From J038 sp036734085 (lineage in GTDB: Bacteria; Chloroflexota; Anaerolineae; Aggregatilineales; Phototrophicaceae), in assembly GCA_036734085.1 (NCBI GenBank), contig DAIMZF010000011.1:1-51129 (forward strand): a DNA stretch of 51,129 bases, in the 5' to 3' direction. The position numbers were made by a program, and so were the translations under genes. Each line of letters starts with the position of its first letter. Position 1 is the stretch's first letter. This document shows positions 35,403 through 43,857 of the stretch, piece by piece. The notes under the pieces were generated by a model. That model saw nothing but the letters and a program-made list of their open reading frames with translations. It made no database searches and was not told where the DNA came from.

Positions 35403-36158
35403 TTACACCGGCGGCCAGGGGTAATTGGGGCCGGGGCCAGGCATAGGATAAACTTTTTCTATCAGCAATTTATCCACTCGCCGCCGGAGCGCCGTCATCT
35501 CCGCACTGGTCAGCAGATTCAACATCTCGCAGGTGTAGCCATCCTGCGTATCTTCCAGCCGGGCACGGAAGGCGGCGAGGTCTTGCAGATGCTCATGCAA
35601 GATCGGCTGTTGCGCGAAGTTCCAGACAACGGTACGGAGTTTATGCTGTGTGTGGAACGTGATGCCGTGGTCAATCCCCCACAGGTGATCGTCCGCGTCC
35701 ACAATGCAATGCCCGCCTTTGCGGTCAGCATTGTTCACGACCACATCAAAGAGCGCCAGCTTAGTCAACTGCGGTATCAAGGCGGCATCAAATGTGAAGT
35801 AATGATGTTCCGGGTCATGTTCCACGAAGAACTGCACAGACCCTACCCCGCGTGACCCCTCACGGAGTACCGTCGGCGGGACGAGCCGCCAGCCAAGCGC
35901 CTCCGATGTGAGGAAGGCCGCCCGTTCCCGTTGGCACAATGTCCCATCCGGGAAGTCCCACAACGGGCGTTCGCCCCCACGCGGTTTGTACACCGCATGG
36001 AATTCTAAATCACCATAAACAACTGCCGTCAGGAACGTGTAGTTAGAACTCCACCGAATCATGCCTTGTTCGGCGGAGATGTCGCCCAGTTCTAGTGCCT
36101 CGACAATCGTTTCAAACGGGATAGGGTTGTGTGCATCGTCGCTCAAAGTTACGTCCAA
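35403..36158 (-). CDS. SCO1664 family protein (PI3K/PI4K-like kinase fold)
   Basis: 251 residues. The fold signature of phosphatidylinositol-kinase-like or HipA-like kinases is visible: VYKPRGGERPLWDFP for the ATP lysine, then FDVVVNNADRKGGHCIVD with the catalytic Asp, and LWGIDHGITFH in place of DFG. The order and spacing match the SCO1664 family (TIGR03843). The start is a TTG that overlaps the DUF3090 gene end by 10 bases; no ATG is available upstream in frame, which supports translational coupling. In Actinobacteria this family travels with the same two partner genes found here. The substrate is unknown. Confidence 0.88.
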   Translation of the reverse strand: MDVTLSDDAHNPIPFETIVEALELGDISAEQGMIRWSSNYTFLTAVVYGDLEFHAVYKPRGGERPLWDFPDGTLCQRERAAFLTSEALGWRLVPPTVLREGSRGVGSVQFFVEHDPEHHYFTFDAALIPQLTKLALFDVVVNNADRKGGHCIVDADDHLWGIDHGITFHTQHKLRTVVWNFAQQPILHEHLQDLAAFRARLEDTQDGYTCEMLNLLTSAEMTALRRRVDKLLIEKVYPMPGPGPNYPWPPV

Positions 36159-36718
36159 TAATATACTAATCGTCCATTTTGGCGCGGGTCGGCACGGCCA
36201 GACCGCACCGTGTCCACAGCATGGTCGCTGAGCGCACGCATCTGGGCGCGGCTACACCAAATCCGCACGACGCCAGGGCGTTCTTCACCGGGCACTTCAA
36301 AGGACTCTTCTTCTACTTCTATTTCTACGTCTGCATCAGCGCCTTCTATTCCGTCTAACCCCGTGCCGCTCCGGTTCAGCACTAATTCCTGTGCCACCAG
36401 CACGATTTTGTCGCGTTCTTCATCGTAGCCCAGCCCCATCTGCGAGACGCGGAACATCGGCTCGATGGGTTCACGCAAGTCCATCTCTTCCTGGTTATAG
36501 GGAAGCACGCTGGTATCGTCACTCACGCGCTTGTCAATATCATCAATGAGTTCACGGATGGCTTCGCTGAGCGCCCAGGATTGCTCTTTTTCGATAACGA
36601 GCGATACAAGCTGAGCGCCTTGCCCGGCCTGCAAATAGAACACGCGCCGCCCCTTAGGGCCTACCGTGCCGATGGTGATAAAGTCTGCTGGATCAATTTC
36701 AACTTCTACGTTCGGCAT
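36149..36718 (-). CDS. DUF3090 family protein
   Basis: 189 residues. It opens MPNVEVEIDPADFITIGTVGPKGRRVFYLQAG and contains LVSLVIEKEQ, EPMFRVSQMGLGYD and WCSRAQMRALSDHA, the pattern of DUF3090 (TIGR03847). It is acidic, with an EVEEESFEVP-like loop, and has no membrane span. The longer frame to 36793 adds an unrelated N-terminus; the ATG at 36718 has GGAG about 7 bases upstream. It is the middle gene of the SCO1664-DUF3090-MSMEG_4193 set. A late CSRAQMRAL segment recalls nucleic-acid or cofactor-binding loops, but no function is established. Confidence 0.9.
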   Translation of the reverse strand: MPNVEVEIDPADFITIGTVGPKGRRVFYLQAGQGAQLVSLVIEKEQSWALSEAIRELIDDIDKRVSDDTSVLPYNQEEMDLREPIEPMFRVSQMGLGYDEERDKIVLVAQELVLNRSGTGLDGIEGADADVEIEVEEESFEVPGEERPGVVRIWCSRAQMRALSDHAVDTVRSGRADPRQNGRLVYYWT

Positions 36719-36755
36719 AATGAACTCCGCCTTTTGTACCTTTCGGTTTGGCCGA

Positions 36756-37388
36756 CTATTTTTTAGCGTTTGCACGTTCCAACTGTTGCACATGCGCGAT
36801 ATCGTTCACCGTCGCTAAGTAAGGGCGGCTGTGCCCCAACATCAGCGTGCTGACGGACGCTGGCGATACCACAATGCGCTGGAAGCTATCAAGGTGCATC
36901 CCTAAATAGTGCGCCAAAACCATCTTAATCAAATCCGCATGAGACACAATAGCAATCATCTGGTTAGGATGTAGCTTGGTCAATCGTTCAATTTCCGTCA
37001 CGGCACGGGTCTGTACGTCCCGCATCGCTTCACCATTCGGGAAGACCGCCCGCGACGGATACTCCTGCACCACCTCCCACATTTTTCGGCTACGTAGGGC
37101 GGCAATCTTCATGCCTTCCCAATCCCCATATCTCACCTCACCAATGGCTGTGTTCTGCTGGATGTTTAAAGCCATGTGATGTTGTTGGATGGCCTGCGCG
37201 GTTTCCATAGTGCGCTCTAGTGGGCTGGCATAGATAGCCCGAAGCGGTGCATCGGCGAGGCGCTGTCCTAATGCTTCGGCCTGTGCCTTACCTTCATCGT
37301 TAAGGTGTACACCGGGCGTCCACCCGGCGAGACGGCCTGTTTTTACGTAGTCATTTACCGCATGTCTGATGAGTAGAATTGTGGTCAT
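36756..37388 (-). CDS. MSMEG_4193-type histidine phosphatase / phosphomutase-like protein
   Basis: 210 residues of the phosphoglycerate mutase-like superfamily. The catalytic loop is LLIRHAVNDY (RHA rather than the common RHG), followed by WTPGVHLNDEGKAQAEALGQRL, ASPLERTMETA, the acidic residue in EVRYGDWEG, and the second catalytic His in VSHADLIKM. This arrangement, including RHA, fits TIGR03848. It is the first gene of the trio. On the minus strand TATAAT at 37431-37426 lies about 40 bases upstream of the start. The phosphate substrate is unknown. Confidence 0.9.
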   Translation of the reverse strand: MTTILLIRHAVNDYVKTGRLAGWTPGVHLNDEGKAQAEALGQRLADAPLRAIYASPLERTMETAQAIQQHHMALNIQQNTAIGEVRYGDWEGMKIAALRSRKMWEVVQEYPSRAVFPNGEAMRDVQTRAVTEIERLTKLHPNQMIAIVSHADLIKMVLAHYLGMHLDSFQRIVVSPASVSTLMLGHSRPYLATVNDIAHVQQLERANAKK

Positions 37389-37578
37389 AGCGCCTTTTTC
37401 AATCTTATCATATCAAGTCATTTCTATTATAGTGCCTGACCTTTATCTTTTCATGAGTTTTCACATTGTGCTAATTCAACAAAGAATGTCCCCCTTAAAT
37501 ATGGGCAAGATTTTGGCGTGCATCCACCCGTCAATTGCCTTATAATAGGTCACATTAAGTCAAGACTAGGGTTAAGTT

Positions 37579-38172
37579 ATGAAAATCGGAGTTTTATCAG
37601 ATATACATGGAGACTACCAAACGCTTGCGACAGTTTTAAACAGATTAGACACCGTACACCAAGCAGGTTATGTCGTGTGCGCGGGCGATTTGGTCGGTCG
37701 TGGGCCGGAAGAAGACCGCGTGGTGGAAACAATTCGTGAGCGGGGTATCCCCACTGTACGCGGCAATCATGATGAATGGTTTTACAACATCAAGGAGGAA
37801 AACAGCGCGTTTTTGAAGGAACTGCCCGTTAATTTACGGCTGAAATACAACAATACCGAGATTTTTATGTGTCACGGCAAGCCAGGAAGCAATATGTGGG
37901 GGCTATACCGCGACCACATCTCCGATACATTGCTCAATATGATGCTAGAGTCGCTGGGCGTGGACATCCTCATCACCGGCCATACTCACGTCCCGTTATT
38001 TGCCCATGTAGAGCGTGGCATCGTCGTAAATCCTGGTTCGCTGTATAGCTTCAAAAGCTCACGCGAGACATCGCATACTTATGGTGTGCTGGATGTCGGC
38101 GCGATGTCCTTCACGCTCTATGATGCACTTGCAGAAGCCATCGAGCCTATCGGGGTGGAAAGCTATGACTAA
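37579..38172 (+). CDS. YfcE/MJ0936-type metallophosphoesterase
   Basis: 197 residues. Metal ligands are clear: SDIHGDYQTL, CAGDLVGRGPEED, RGNHDEWF, MCHG and ITGHTHVPLF, followed by VVNPGSLYSFKSS. These define the small calcineurin-like phosphodiesterase family that cleaves phosphodiester or phosphomonoester substrates with two metals. No signal peptide. TATAAT at 37541-37546 lies 33 bases before the ATG. Its stop overlaps the methyltransferase start by 8 bases, making it the first gene of a four-gene rightward operon. Confidence 0.92.
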   Translation: MKIGVLSDIHGDYQTLATVLNRLDTVHQAGYVVCAGDLVGRGPEEDRVVETIRERGIPTVRGNHDEWFYNIKEENSAFLKELPVNLRLKYNNTEIFMCHGKPGSNMWGLYRDHISDTLLNMMLESLGVDILITGHTHVPLFAHVERGIVVNPGSLYSFKSSRETSHTYGVLDVGAMSFTLYDALAEAIEPIGVESYD

Positions 38173-38926
38173 TACGGCGGATTATAAAGCCCATTACACG
38201 AAGGATTACTTCGCCAAGTGGAACTATGCCGATAGAGGCATGGGGCGCTATAGCATGTATTGGTTCGCCCGCCGCTACTTTGCCCGTCTTATACGGGAGT
38301 ACGCCCCGCGTGATGGCGGCAAATTGCTGGAAATGGGGTGCGGACTCGGCCATTTACTCGGCTTGTTGCAGGATGACTTCCAGTGTGTGGGTATTGACCT
38401 CATCGACTACAGCATCGAGCAAACACGCCTTAATGCCCCCAAAGCACAAGCCCTGCAAATGGATGTGGCCGACATCCACACATTGCCCGCCGGGGACTTC
38501 AGCTCGGTGGTGGCGTTGCATCTCGTGGAGCATCTGCCCCACCCCCAGCAGACTATCCGCGCTGTAAACCGCCTGCTAAAGCCCGGCGGATTGTGGTTCT
38601 TCGCTACGCCGCATCCAGATTACGCCCTGCGTGGCTTAAAAGACCGCGATAACGACGCCATCGGCAAGGACAAGACACACATCAACGTTCAGCCGCCGCC
38701 CGTGTGGAAGGCGTGGTGTGAGGAAAACGGGTTTGCCGTCCTCAAGCAGTTTGGTGATGGCCTGTGGGATGTGCCATATTTGCCTGTCCTGCCCAAGCCG
38801 ATGCAATTTGCGATGTTCGGCTTTCCTGCATTTTTGCAGGTCATCACAGGCGGGACGTACATCCCGTTATCATTAGGGGTGAACCAAATCAACATCGCGC
38901 TAAAAGTGGATGAGGTAAGCGCATGA
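38165..38926 (+). CDS. class I SAM-dependent methyltransferase
   Basis: 253 residues. The SAM-binding core is GGKLLEMGCGLGHLLGLL (motif I), then CVGIDLIDYSI with the ribose-binding Asp, LQMDVADIHTLP, VVALHLVEHLPHP and LLKPGGLWFFATP. This is a typical UbiE/Methyltransf_11-type domain. The ATG at 38165 is chosen because it gives the normal N-terminus and overlaps the phosphoesterase stop; GGAAAG lies before it. It ends in an ATGA overlap with the next gene, so translation is probably coupled. The substrate is unknown; the downstream redox pair suggests a small carbohydrate or secondary metabolite. Confidence 0.9.
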   Translation: MTNTADYKAHYTKDYFAKWNYADRGMGRYSMYWFARRYFARLIREYAPRDGGKLLEMGCGLGHLLGLLQDDFQCVGIDLIDYSIEQTRLNAPKAQALQMDVADIHTLPAGDFSSVVALHLVEHLPHPQQTIRAVNRLLKPGGLWFFATPHPDYALRGLKDRDNDAIGKDKTHINVQPPPVWKAWCEENGFAVLKQFGDGLWDVPYLPVLPKPMQFAMFGFPAFLQVITGGTYIPLSLGVNQINIALKVDEVSA

Positions 38927-39534
38927 TCAAATCCAACAAGCCCATGACCCGCCGCAAGTTTATGCAATATGCGGCACTTGCGGTCGGTGGCGGCGTTGTG
39001 GGGTTTGGAGCCTCTTATGTTATCAATTACGAATCCACCCCCGCCCAGTTGCCCGCACGCGACCCTTTGCCGCCGGGTGAACTCAGCCCGGAGGTCAGCC
39101 AGAACTTACAGGCGTTGGTGGATGCCTTTGTAGGTGAAAATAGCGGAAGTATCAGTCATTATGCCCCCGTCTTCGACTTCCGCGCCCGTTACCTCCCGGA
39201 CTACCGCGAAACCTATACCTTGCTCAGCGAAACGCTGGATTTAGCCGCACAAGACATCGCCGGGCAACCTTACCGCGATGCGCCGCGTGATGTCCGTGAG
39301 GCCATCCTGTATGATGGTCTGGGTGTTGTCAGTCCGGAGTCCACGCGGTTTAGCATCACACCCGCCCAAGACACGCCCGCCGATGACCTGTGGCTACGGT
39401 TTAACCAACAGGTTATCGGGGAAATTCTCAACGTGTACATGGAGACAAACGCGATGATTCTGCTGGGATATGATCGCTGGCCGGGCCAACCACGCGGGCT
39501 GGATGCCTATATGTTGCCCCCTGTAAATTCATAG
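38923..39534 (+). CDS. Tat-exported small subunit-like protein of a GMC dehydrogenase
   Basis: 203 residues. A twin-arginine signal is clear: MTRRKFMQYAALAVGGG (RR at 10-11) followed by a hydrophobic core. The mature part has no cysteines and is helical, with FDFRARYLP and FNQQVIGEILNVYMETN. Its place directly before a GMC oxidoreductase matches the small gamma subunit of gluconate- or fructose-dehydrogenase-like complexes, which carry the Tat signal for both. The start overlaps the methyltransferase stop (ATGA). I infer it escorts the GMC protein across the membrane. A cytochrome subunit is not seen. Confidence 0.78.
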   Translation: MIKSNKPMTRRKFMQYAALAVGGGVVGFGASYVINYESTPAQLPARDPLPPGELSPEVSQNLQALVDAFVGENSGSISHYAPVFDFRARYLPDYRETYTLLSETLDLAAQDIAGQPYRDAPRDVREAILYDGLGVVSPESTRFSITPAQDTPADDLWLRFNQQVIGEILNVYMETNAMILLGYDRWPGQPRGLDAYMLPPVNS

Positions 39535-39565
39535 GTAAAACAAGTTCAGAAACGGACAAGAAATT

Positions 39566-41164
39566 ATGTCTGATACCCGTATCGCCATCATCGGCTCTGG
39601 TATCGTCGGCGTTGCCGTCGCCCATCAGCTAACACAACGCGGATATACGGTGGATATGTACGAAAAAGGCCGGGACTACCCGTATCCACCGAACAATCTG
39701 TGGGATGCGATATTCAACCTACGCTTCACGGAAGACGAAGCCGACAATCAATTTAATCTGCCCCTGCCCGACGATTTAAAAAATACCACCCATAGCGGGC
39801 GTCAGACCGACATCAACACCACACGCTATATGTGGGCAGGGGGTAGCGCTACCTTATGGGAGGCCATCACTCCGCGAATGCGCCCCACGGACTTCGCCAC
39901 GCGCACGCTATACGGCTTCGGCCAAGATTGGCCGATAAGCTATGCGGATTTAGAACCTTATTACGGCGTAGCAGAAAGCTATCTGGGTGTCTCCGGCACA
40001 GATGCGGATAACCCGTTCGCGCCGCCGCGTAGCACGCCCTACCCTCTGCCCCATTTTGAACTCGGCCACGACGACAACCTGCTGGCGGATAGGTTGTCAC
40101 AGGCTGGAATCACACTCCACACCACACCTCAGGCGCGCACCCGGCAGAGCTACGACGGGCGTCCGGCCTGTGTGAACTTCGGCACATGCCGCCAATGTCC
40201 CATCGGGGCGCGTTACCTGCCCAATGTGCATCTTCAGCGCATGGTGGCAAGCGGCCTGTGCAACCTGCAAACAGAGGTCAGTGTGCGGCGCGTCATCCCT
40301 AACCGTAACGGCGACGGCGCGACCATCGTCTATCGCCAGAACGACGCGCAAGACGACAGCGAAGCCCATTACGACATCGTGATTATCGCGTGTGGCGCGG
40401 TGGAAACAGCGCGTCTGCTTCTGCTTTCCGCCGATGAACGCCACCCGGATGGACTCGGTAATCAAAGTGGTTGGGTGGGGCAAGGCTTGACGTTTCATCA
40501 TACATGGCGCGGGCACATGCGTTATGATTTTGACCTGTTTCCCGGCAGGTCGGGCTTCTGGACAGGGCAGAGTGACCAGTTCTTGGAGCCGGAAACACGC
40601 GGTCAGCATGGCGGCGTCAAAGTGGAATTTTCCAGCGTGGCGTATTTAGAAGCCCTTAACAACGTGCAATGGGCGGATTTAACAGACCGCGAACGTCTAA
40701 AAGAACGGCTGTCTCCCATCAGCCGCACGCGCCCGATTGCCATTTTGACCGAAACACCCGGCGATGACCAGAAGTACATCATGTTATCAACCGCGCTTGA
40801 CCGCTTCGGTGATCCCTTCGCCCATGTGCATTATGAGCTATCCGACTTCGACGCCAGCACCTATGATTTTAGCTTGGGTGTGTACACGCGCTTTTCGCAG
40901 GCCACAGGCGCGATTGGCGGCTATCTTAACCCGTTGGAGATGTGGGACTCGGCGGCACATCACATGGGCACAGGCCGCATGAGCGCATCGGCGGCGGATG
41001 GCGTGGTGAATAGCTTCGGGCAAATCCACACCGCGCCGGGCGTGTACGCGCTCGGCGGGAGCATGTTTGTCGGCTCTGGCGGCGCGGTAAACCCCACGCT
41101 TACGATGGTAGCGCTGGCTATCCGTAGTGCGGAATATATGCTGGAGCAATTAGACCACACGTAG
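39566..41164 (+). CDS. GMC family FAD-dependent oxidoreductase
   Basis: 532 residues. The FAD-binding loop is IIGSGIVGVAVA (8-19). A Cys-rich loop, CVNFGTCRQCPIGARYL, resembles the one in membrane-associated sugar and polyol dehydrogenases. The C-terminal domain has HHMGTGRMS with the catalytic His and GGAVNPTLTMVALAI with the second catalytic position (Asn). Electrons would pass from an alcohol or sugar C-H to FAD and then to a quinone or cytochrome. No signal peptide of its own, consistent with hitchhiking on the Tat protein upstream, 31 bases away. Closest fits are gluconate 2-dehydrogenase or glucoside 3-dehydrogenase types; the substrate is not assigned. Confidence 0.9.
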   Translation: MSDTRIAIIGSGIVGVAVAHQLTQRGYTVDMYEKGRDYPYPPNNLWDAIFNLRFTEDEADNQFNLPLPDDLKNTTHSGRQTDINTTRYMWAGGSATLWEAITPRMRPTDFATRTLYGFGQDWPISYADLEPYYGVAESYLGVSGTDADNPFAPPRSTPYPLPHFELGHDDNLLADRLSQAGITLHTTPQARTRQSYDGRPACVNFGTCRQCPIGARYLPNVHLQRMVASGLCNLQTEVSVRRVIPNRNGDGATIVYRQNDAQDDSEAHYDIVIIACGAVETARLLLLSADERHPDGLGNQSGWVGQGLTFHHTWRGHMRYDFDLFPGRSGFWTGQSDQFLEPETRGQHGGVKVEFSSVAYLEALNNVQWADLTDRERLKERLSPISRTRPIAILTETPGDDQKYIMLSTALDRFGDPFAHVHYELSDFDASTYDFSLGVYTRFSQATGAIGGYLNPLEMWDSAAHHMGTGRMSASAADGVVNSFGQIHTAPGVYALGGSMFVGSGGAVNPTLTMVALAIRSAEYMLEQLDHT

Positions 41165-41196
41165 CCTCAAAAACATGGAACATGCTGGCGTTTAAG

Positions 41197-42456
41197 TTAC
41201 ACCCGACTCCCGGTGATAATCCGCACGGCCTCCCCGATGCCATCTTCCGCACGAATTTGTGCGCCGAGCGCGGCGGCACGTTCCGCCATTGGCGCATAAC
41301 CTGATGCCATATGGATGGCCTGCGCCAGCACTTCCGCCGTGAGTTGCTTGCTGATGATGGGCGGCGGGTTGACACCCAGCGCCGCGCCACGTTCCGCCCA
41401 GAAGAATTGATCGCCAAAGAAAGGTAGAATCACACCCGGTACGCCCGCACGGAAAGCGGCGGCGGCTGTGCCTGCCCCACCGTGATGCACAATCGCACTC
41501 ACACGCGGGAACAGCCAATCATGCGGCACGGAATCCAGCGTATAGACGGTTGACGGCAAATCATCACGGGTTAAATCTCCCCAACCAGATACCCACACGG
41601 CCCGTTTGCCTGCCAGCGTTAACGCCTGTCGCACCACATCCACAATATGCTGTTTCGACTCTGTGACCATGCTCCCAAAGCCGACATAAATCGGTCGCTC
41701 TCCGTCACGCTCTGCCGCGTCGATGAAGGCTTGTAGACCTTCCGGCGGAGTCCATCCGGCATTTTCCAGATACCAATAGCCTGTTAAATGTACGTTTCCG
41801 TCCCAATCCGGCGGGAACGGGAGAATGTGCGGGCTGATGGCATAGAGGATGTGCGGGCGATGACGGTTATTCCGCGCTAACGGCCATGTAAGGCGCGGCG
41901 GTAGCTCCGGGTGTTGGCGGCGTACCATTTGATACGAGAAGCGGTTGGACTGCCAAAAGATTTGATTAAATAGCGTATGCCATACCCGGTTAAAACGCCC
42001 TGTCAAGACGGGCATTTGGGGGAATAACATCGGCGGAAAATCCACAGTGGGAGTCATAATAGGTTGCAGATGCACAAAATAATCAGGGATGTTGCGCCGC
42101 CGTGCGATGTAATGCGCGGGGATCGCCAGTAGAAAGCTGTAAACAATGGCGTCCGCGTCGGCGCAGGCTTCTTCCATCTGCTGGAAGATAGTCACCGCAC
42201 GGGGCATAGCGTAATCACGGATGACCTGAGCCAGCTTGATGAAATTCCCGCCGCCCTCATCCACCAATGAGCGCGAAAGCTCGGCAGGGTCACCTATGAG
42301 GGGTGCAAAGTCCAGCCCATAACTTGCGACAAAATCCGCGAAGCGTTCCGGCGCGGCCAGGCGCACACGATGCCCCGCGCCTTGCAAACGCACGCCTAAT
42401 GCAACAAACGGTTGCACATCCCCGCGTGAGCCATAAGTGAGTAGTGTAATATTCAT
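41197..42456 (-). CDS. UGT-type glycosyltransferase (GT1, sterol/macrolide glucosyltransferase-like)
   Basis: 419 residues. It opens MNITLLTYGSRGDVQPFVALG, the exact style of GT1 enzymes of the sterol 3-glucosyltransferase and macrolide groups. The donor-site signature is DWLFPRVSAIVHHGGAGTAAAAFRAGVP followed by LPFFGDQFFWAERG. IYVGFGSMV marks the start of the C-terminal domain. No membrane span. It moves a hexose from a UDP-sugar to a lipid or small hydrophobic acceptor. The ATG at 42456 replaces a longer frame from 42516 that would run through the terminator hairpin. Its leader contains that hairpin (42515-42542), so premature termination may regulate it. Confidence 0.92.
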   Translation of the reverse strand: MNITLLTYGSRGDVQPFVALGVRLQGAGHRVRLAAPERFADFVASYGLDFAPLIGDPAELSRSLVDEGGGNFIKLAQVIRDYAMPRAVTIFQQMEEACADADAIVYSFLLAIPAHYIARRRNIPDYFVHLQPIMTPTVDFPPMLFPQMPVLTGRFNRVWHTLFNQIFWQSNRFSYQMVRRQHPELPPRLTWPLARNNRHRPHILYAISPHILPFPPDWDGNVHLTGYWYLENAGWTPPEGLQAFIDAAERDGERPIYVGFGSMVTESKQHIVDVVRQALTLAGKRAVWVSGWGDLTRDDLPSTVYTLDSVPHDWLFPRVSAIVHHGGAGTAAAAFRAGVPGVILPFFGDQFFWAERGAALGVNPPPIISKQLTAEVLAQAIHMASGYAPMAERAAALGAQIRAEDGIGEAVRIITGSRV

Positions 42457-42507
42457 CGTGCGGATTCCGACTTCATCAACATGGGGGTAAGTGTAGCGGA
42501 AAATGCT

Positions 42508-42576
42508 ACAAAACAAAAAGCCGACGGGTTGGTCGGCTTTTTGCGGGTTGGGCTGTATGATTATTTATACAGTATG
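42508..42576 (-). ncRNA. putative small RNA or attenuated leader of the UGT gene
   Basis: A minus-strand promoter (42582-42610) predicts a start near 42575. The transcript would fold into a short hairpin (CTGTAT at 42553-42558 with ATACAG at 42567-42572) and then a full terminator ending near 42510, about 65 bases long. It has no start codon with a ribosome site. It could be a free small RNA or the early-terminated leader of the gene starting at 42456. The wider intergenic stretch 42457-42771 (315 bases) holds no protein gene that I can support. The DUF427 gene's own ribosome site (AGGGAGAG) lies at its right end. Confidence 0.45.
42515..42542 (-). terminator. intrinsic terminator upstream of the UGT gene
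   Basis: An 11-bp perfect stem, AAAAAGCCGAC with GTCGGCTTTTT, and a 6-base loop. On the minus strand the exit is CTTTTTGTTTTG, an excellent U-tract. On the plus strand the T-run is shorter. It lies between two divergent genes, where no upstream gene on either strand needs a terminator. Confidence 0.85.
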
Positions 42577-42581
42577 CGACG

Positions 42582-42610
42582 ATTATAGGCGTGCGCGATG
42601 CGTTTTGCAA
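42582..42610 (-). promoter_or_regulatory. sigma-70 type promoter
   Basis: On the minus strand TTGCAA (42610-42605) and TATAAT (42587-42582) are spaced by exactly 17 bases. It drives leftward transcription into the terminator at 42515-42542 and the UGT gene. Confidence 0.65.
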
Positions 42611-42771
42611 GGGTAGCATCAGGCAATTTTGCCACCCATTAAAAAGTTTACTCCAAGCAGTCGCTCGCTATCAGCCTGTGTTCTCATCGGATTTTTACGT
42701 AAGAAAGTGCAATGTGTCCGTGTCGAAACCGTGAAACACATCGTTAGTTACAATTAGGGAGAGCGCATATT

Positions 42772-43056
42772 ATGGCACGTGCGACATGGAATGGTAAAGT
42801 TCTGGCAGAGAGCGATGATATTGTCGTCGTAGAGGGCAATCTGTATTTCCCGGAAGAATCGCTCAACAAAGATTATTTTGTGGAAAGCAACCATCACACC
42901 ACCTGCCCCTGGAAGGGCGAAGCAAGCTACTACAGCGTGACGGTAGATGGCGAGACAAACCGTGATGCGGCGTGGTATTACCCCACCCCCAAAGACGCCG
43001 CCAAGCAGATTACCGGGCGGGTGGCCTTCTGGCGTGGGGTAGAAGTCGAATCGTAG
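42772..43056 (+). CDS. DUF427 domain protein
   Basis: 94 residues, the usual size of a one-domain DUF427 protein. Conserved features are ATWNGKVLAESDD at the start, VEGNLYFPEESL, then the compact TTCPWKGEASYYSVTV motif and AAWYYPTPKDAA near the end, with RVAFWRGVEVE closing it. The fold is a small beta barrel; the biochemical role is not established, though fungal homologues have been tied to small-molecule synthesis. AGGGAGAG precedes the ATG. It stands alone and meets the GNAT gene head-on with 6 bases between stops. Confidence 0.95.
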   Translation: MARATWNGKVLAESDDIVVVEGNLYFPEESLNKDYFVESNHHTTCPWKGEASYYSVTVDGETNRDAAWYYPTPKDAAKQITGRVAFWRGVEVES

Positions 43057-43062
43057 GGATAC

Positions 43063-43635
43063 CTACTCCCCGCGTAATTTGCTGAAGTACAGCATATCCC
43101 GCGTGACGCCGTTGGGGTTGCGTTCCTTCATACGGAACAATCCCTCTTCTTTAAAGCCGGCACGGCGGGCGACGTTGGCGCTGGCCTGATTGCGCTGGTC
43201 GCACCGTATCATCACACGCTCCGCGTGCAGATAATCAAACAGATAAGCCGTCAGCCCGTTGACGGCTTCTGTCATGTACCCCTTACCCGTGTGTGCACTT
43301 GCCAGCCAATAGCCGATTTCGTACTCCGGGATGTTAATATTGCGTGCGTGTGCCCCGCATTTCCCCACAAATGCCCCATCTTCCCGCCGCAATAGCAAAA
43401 ATGCGTAATCCGTGCGGAGGATAAACTTAGCCGACATAATCCGAATAAAACGCTCTGTCTCTTCTATGCTCTGCCCGCCGATTGCCCAATCAAGGAACGG
43501 CTCTATCTCTGGCAGGGAGGCTTCAATCGCGGGTTGCGTCAGGCGGCTATCGCCCGCACGCGGAACGCGAAGCTCTAAGCGTTCAGTCTGGATGATGTCC
43601 GGCAAGTCCAGCAGGATAAGGTCATCTGTTTTCAT
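43063..43635 (-). CDS. GNAT acetyltransferase, RimJ/RimL-like
   Basis: 190 residues. The opening IIQTERLELRVPRAGD is the usual first strand of RimJ/RimL-type GNAT proteins. EIGYWLASAHTGKGYMTEAVNGLTAYLFD contains the acetyl-CoA pyrophosphate loop (HTGKGYMTEA, a variant of Q/RxxGxG/A). RVMIRCDQRNQASANVARRAGFKEEGLFR is the typical C-terminal part. It transfers acetyl from acetyl-CoA to an amine, possibly a protein N-terminus or a small molecule. The 220-base stretch to its right shows no gene and must hold its promoter and that of the TIR-NACHT gene. Confidence 0.93.
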   Translation of the reverse strand: MKTDDLILLDLPDIIQTERLELRVPRAGDSRLTQPAIEASLPEIEPFLDWAIGGQSIEETERFIRIMSAKFILRTDYAFLLLRREDGAFVGKCGAHARNINIPEYEIGYWLASAHTGKGYMTEAVNGLTAYLFDYLHAERVMIRCDQRNQASANVARRAGFKEEGLFRMKERNPNGVTRDMLYFSKLRGE

Positions 43636-43857
43636 AGGTGTTTTTTCCTCTTAGGCTGTATCTGGTTGGTTGCGCTACATCATCTTATACCCTTTATGAC
43701 CCTTTGTAAACCTTTAGGCTGTCACTTTTTGCAGGATGCCGCACAATTTTTAAAAGTCTCACAAATAAAGTTACGACACATCCTAGCGGACTAACGCGGA
43801 AATGCAGTATAGTTTTATGAACATTCCGCACCTGTAACCAAAGCACGATGACAGCCC

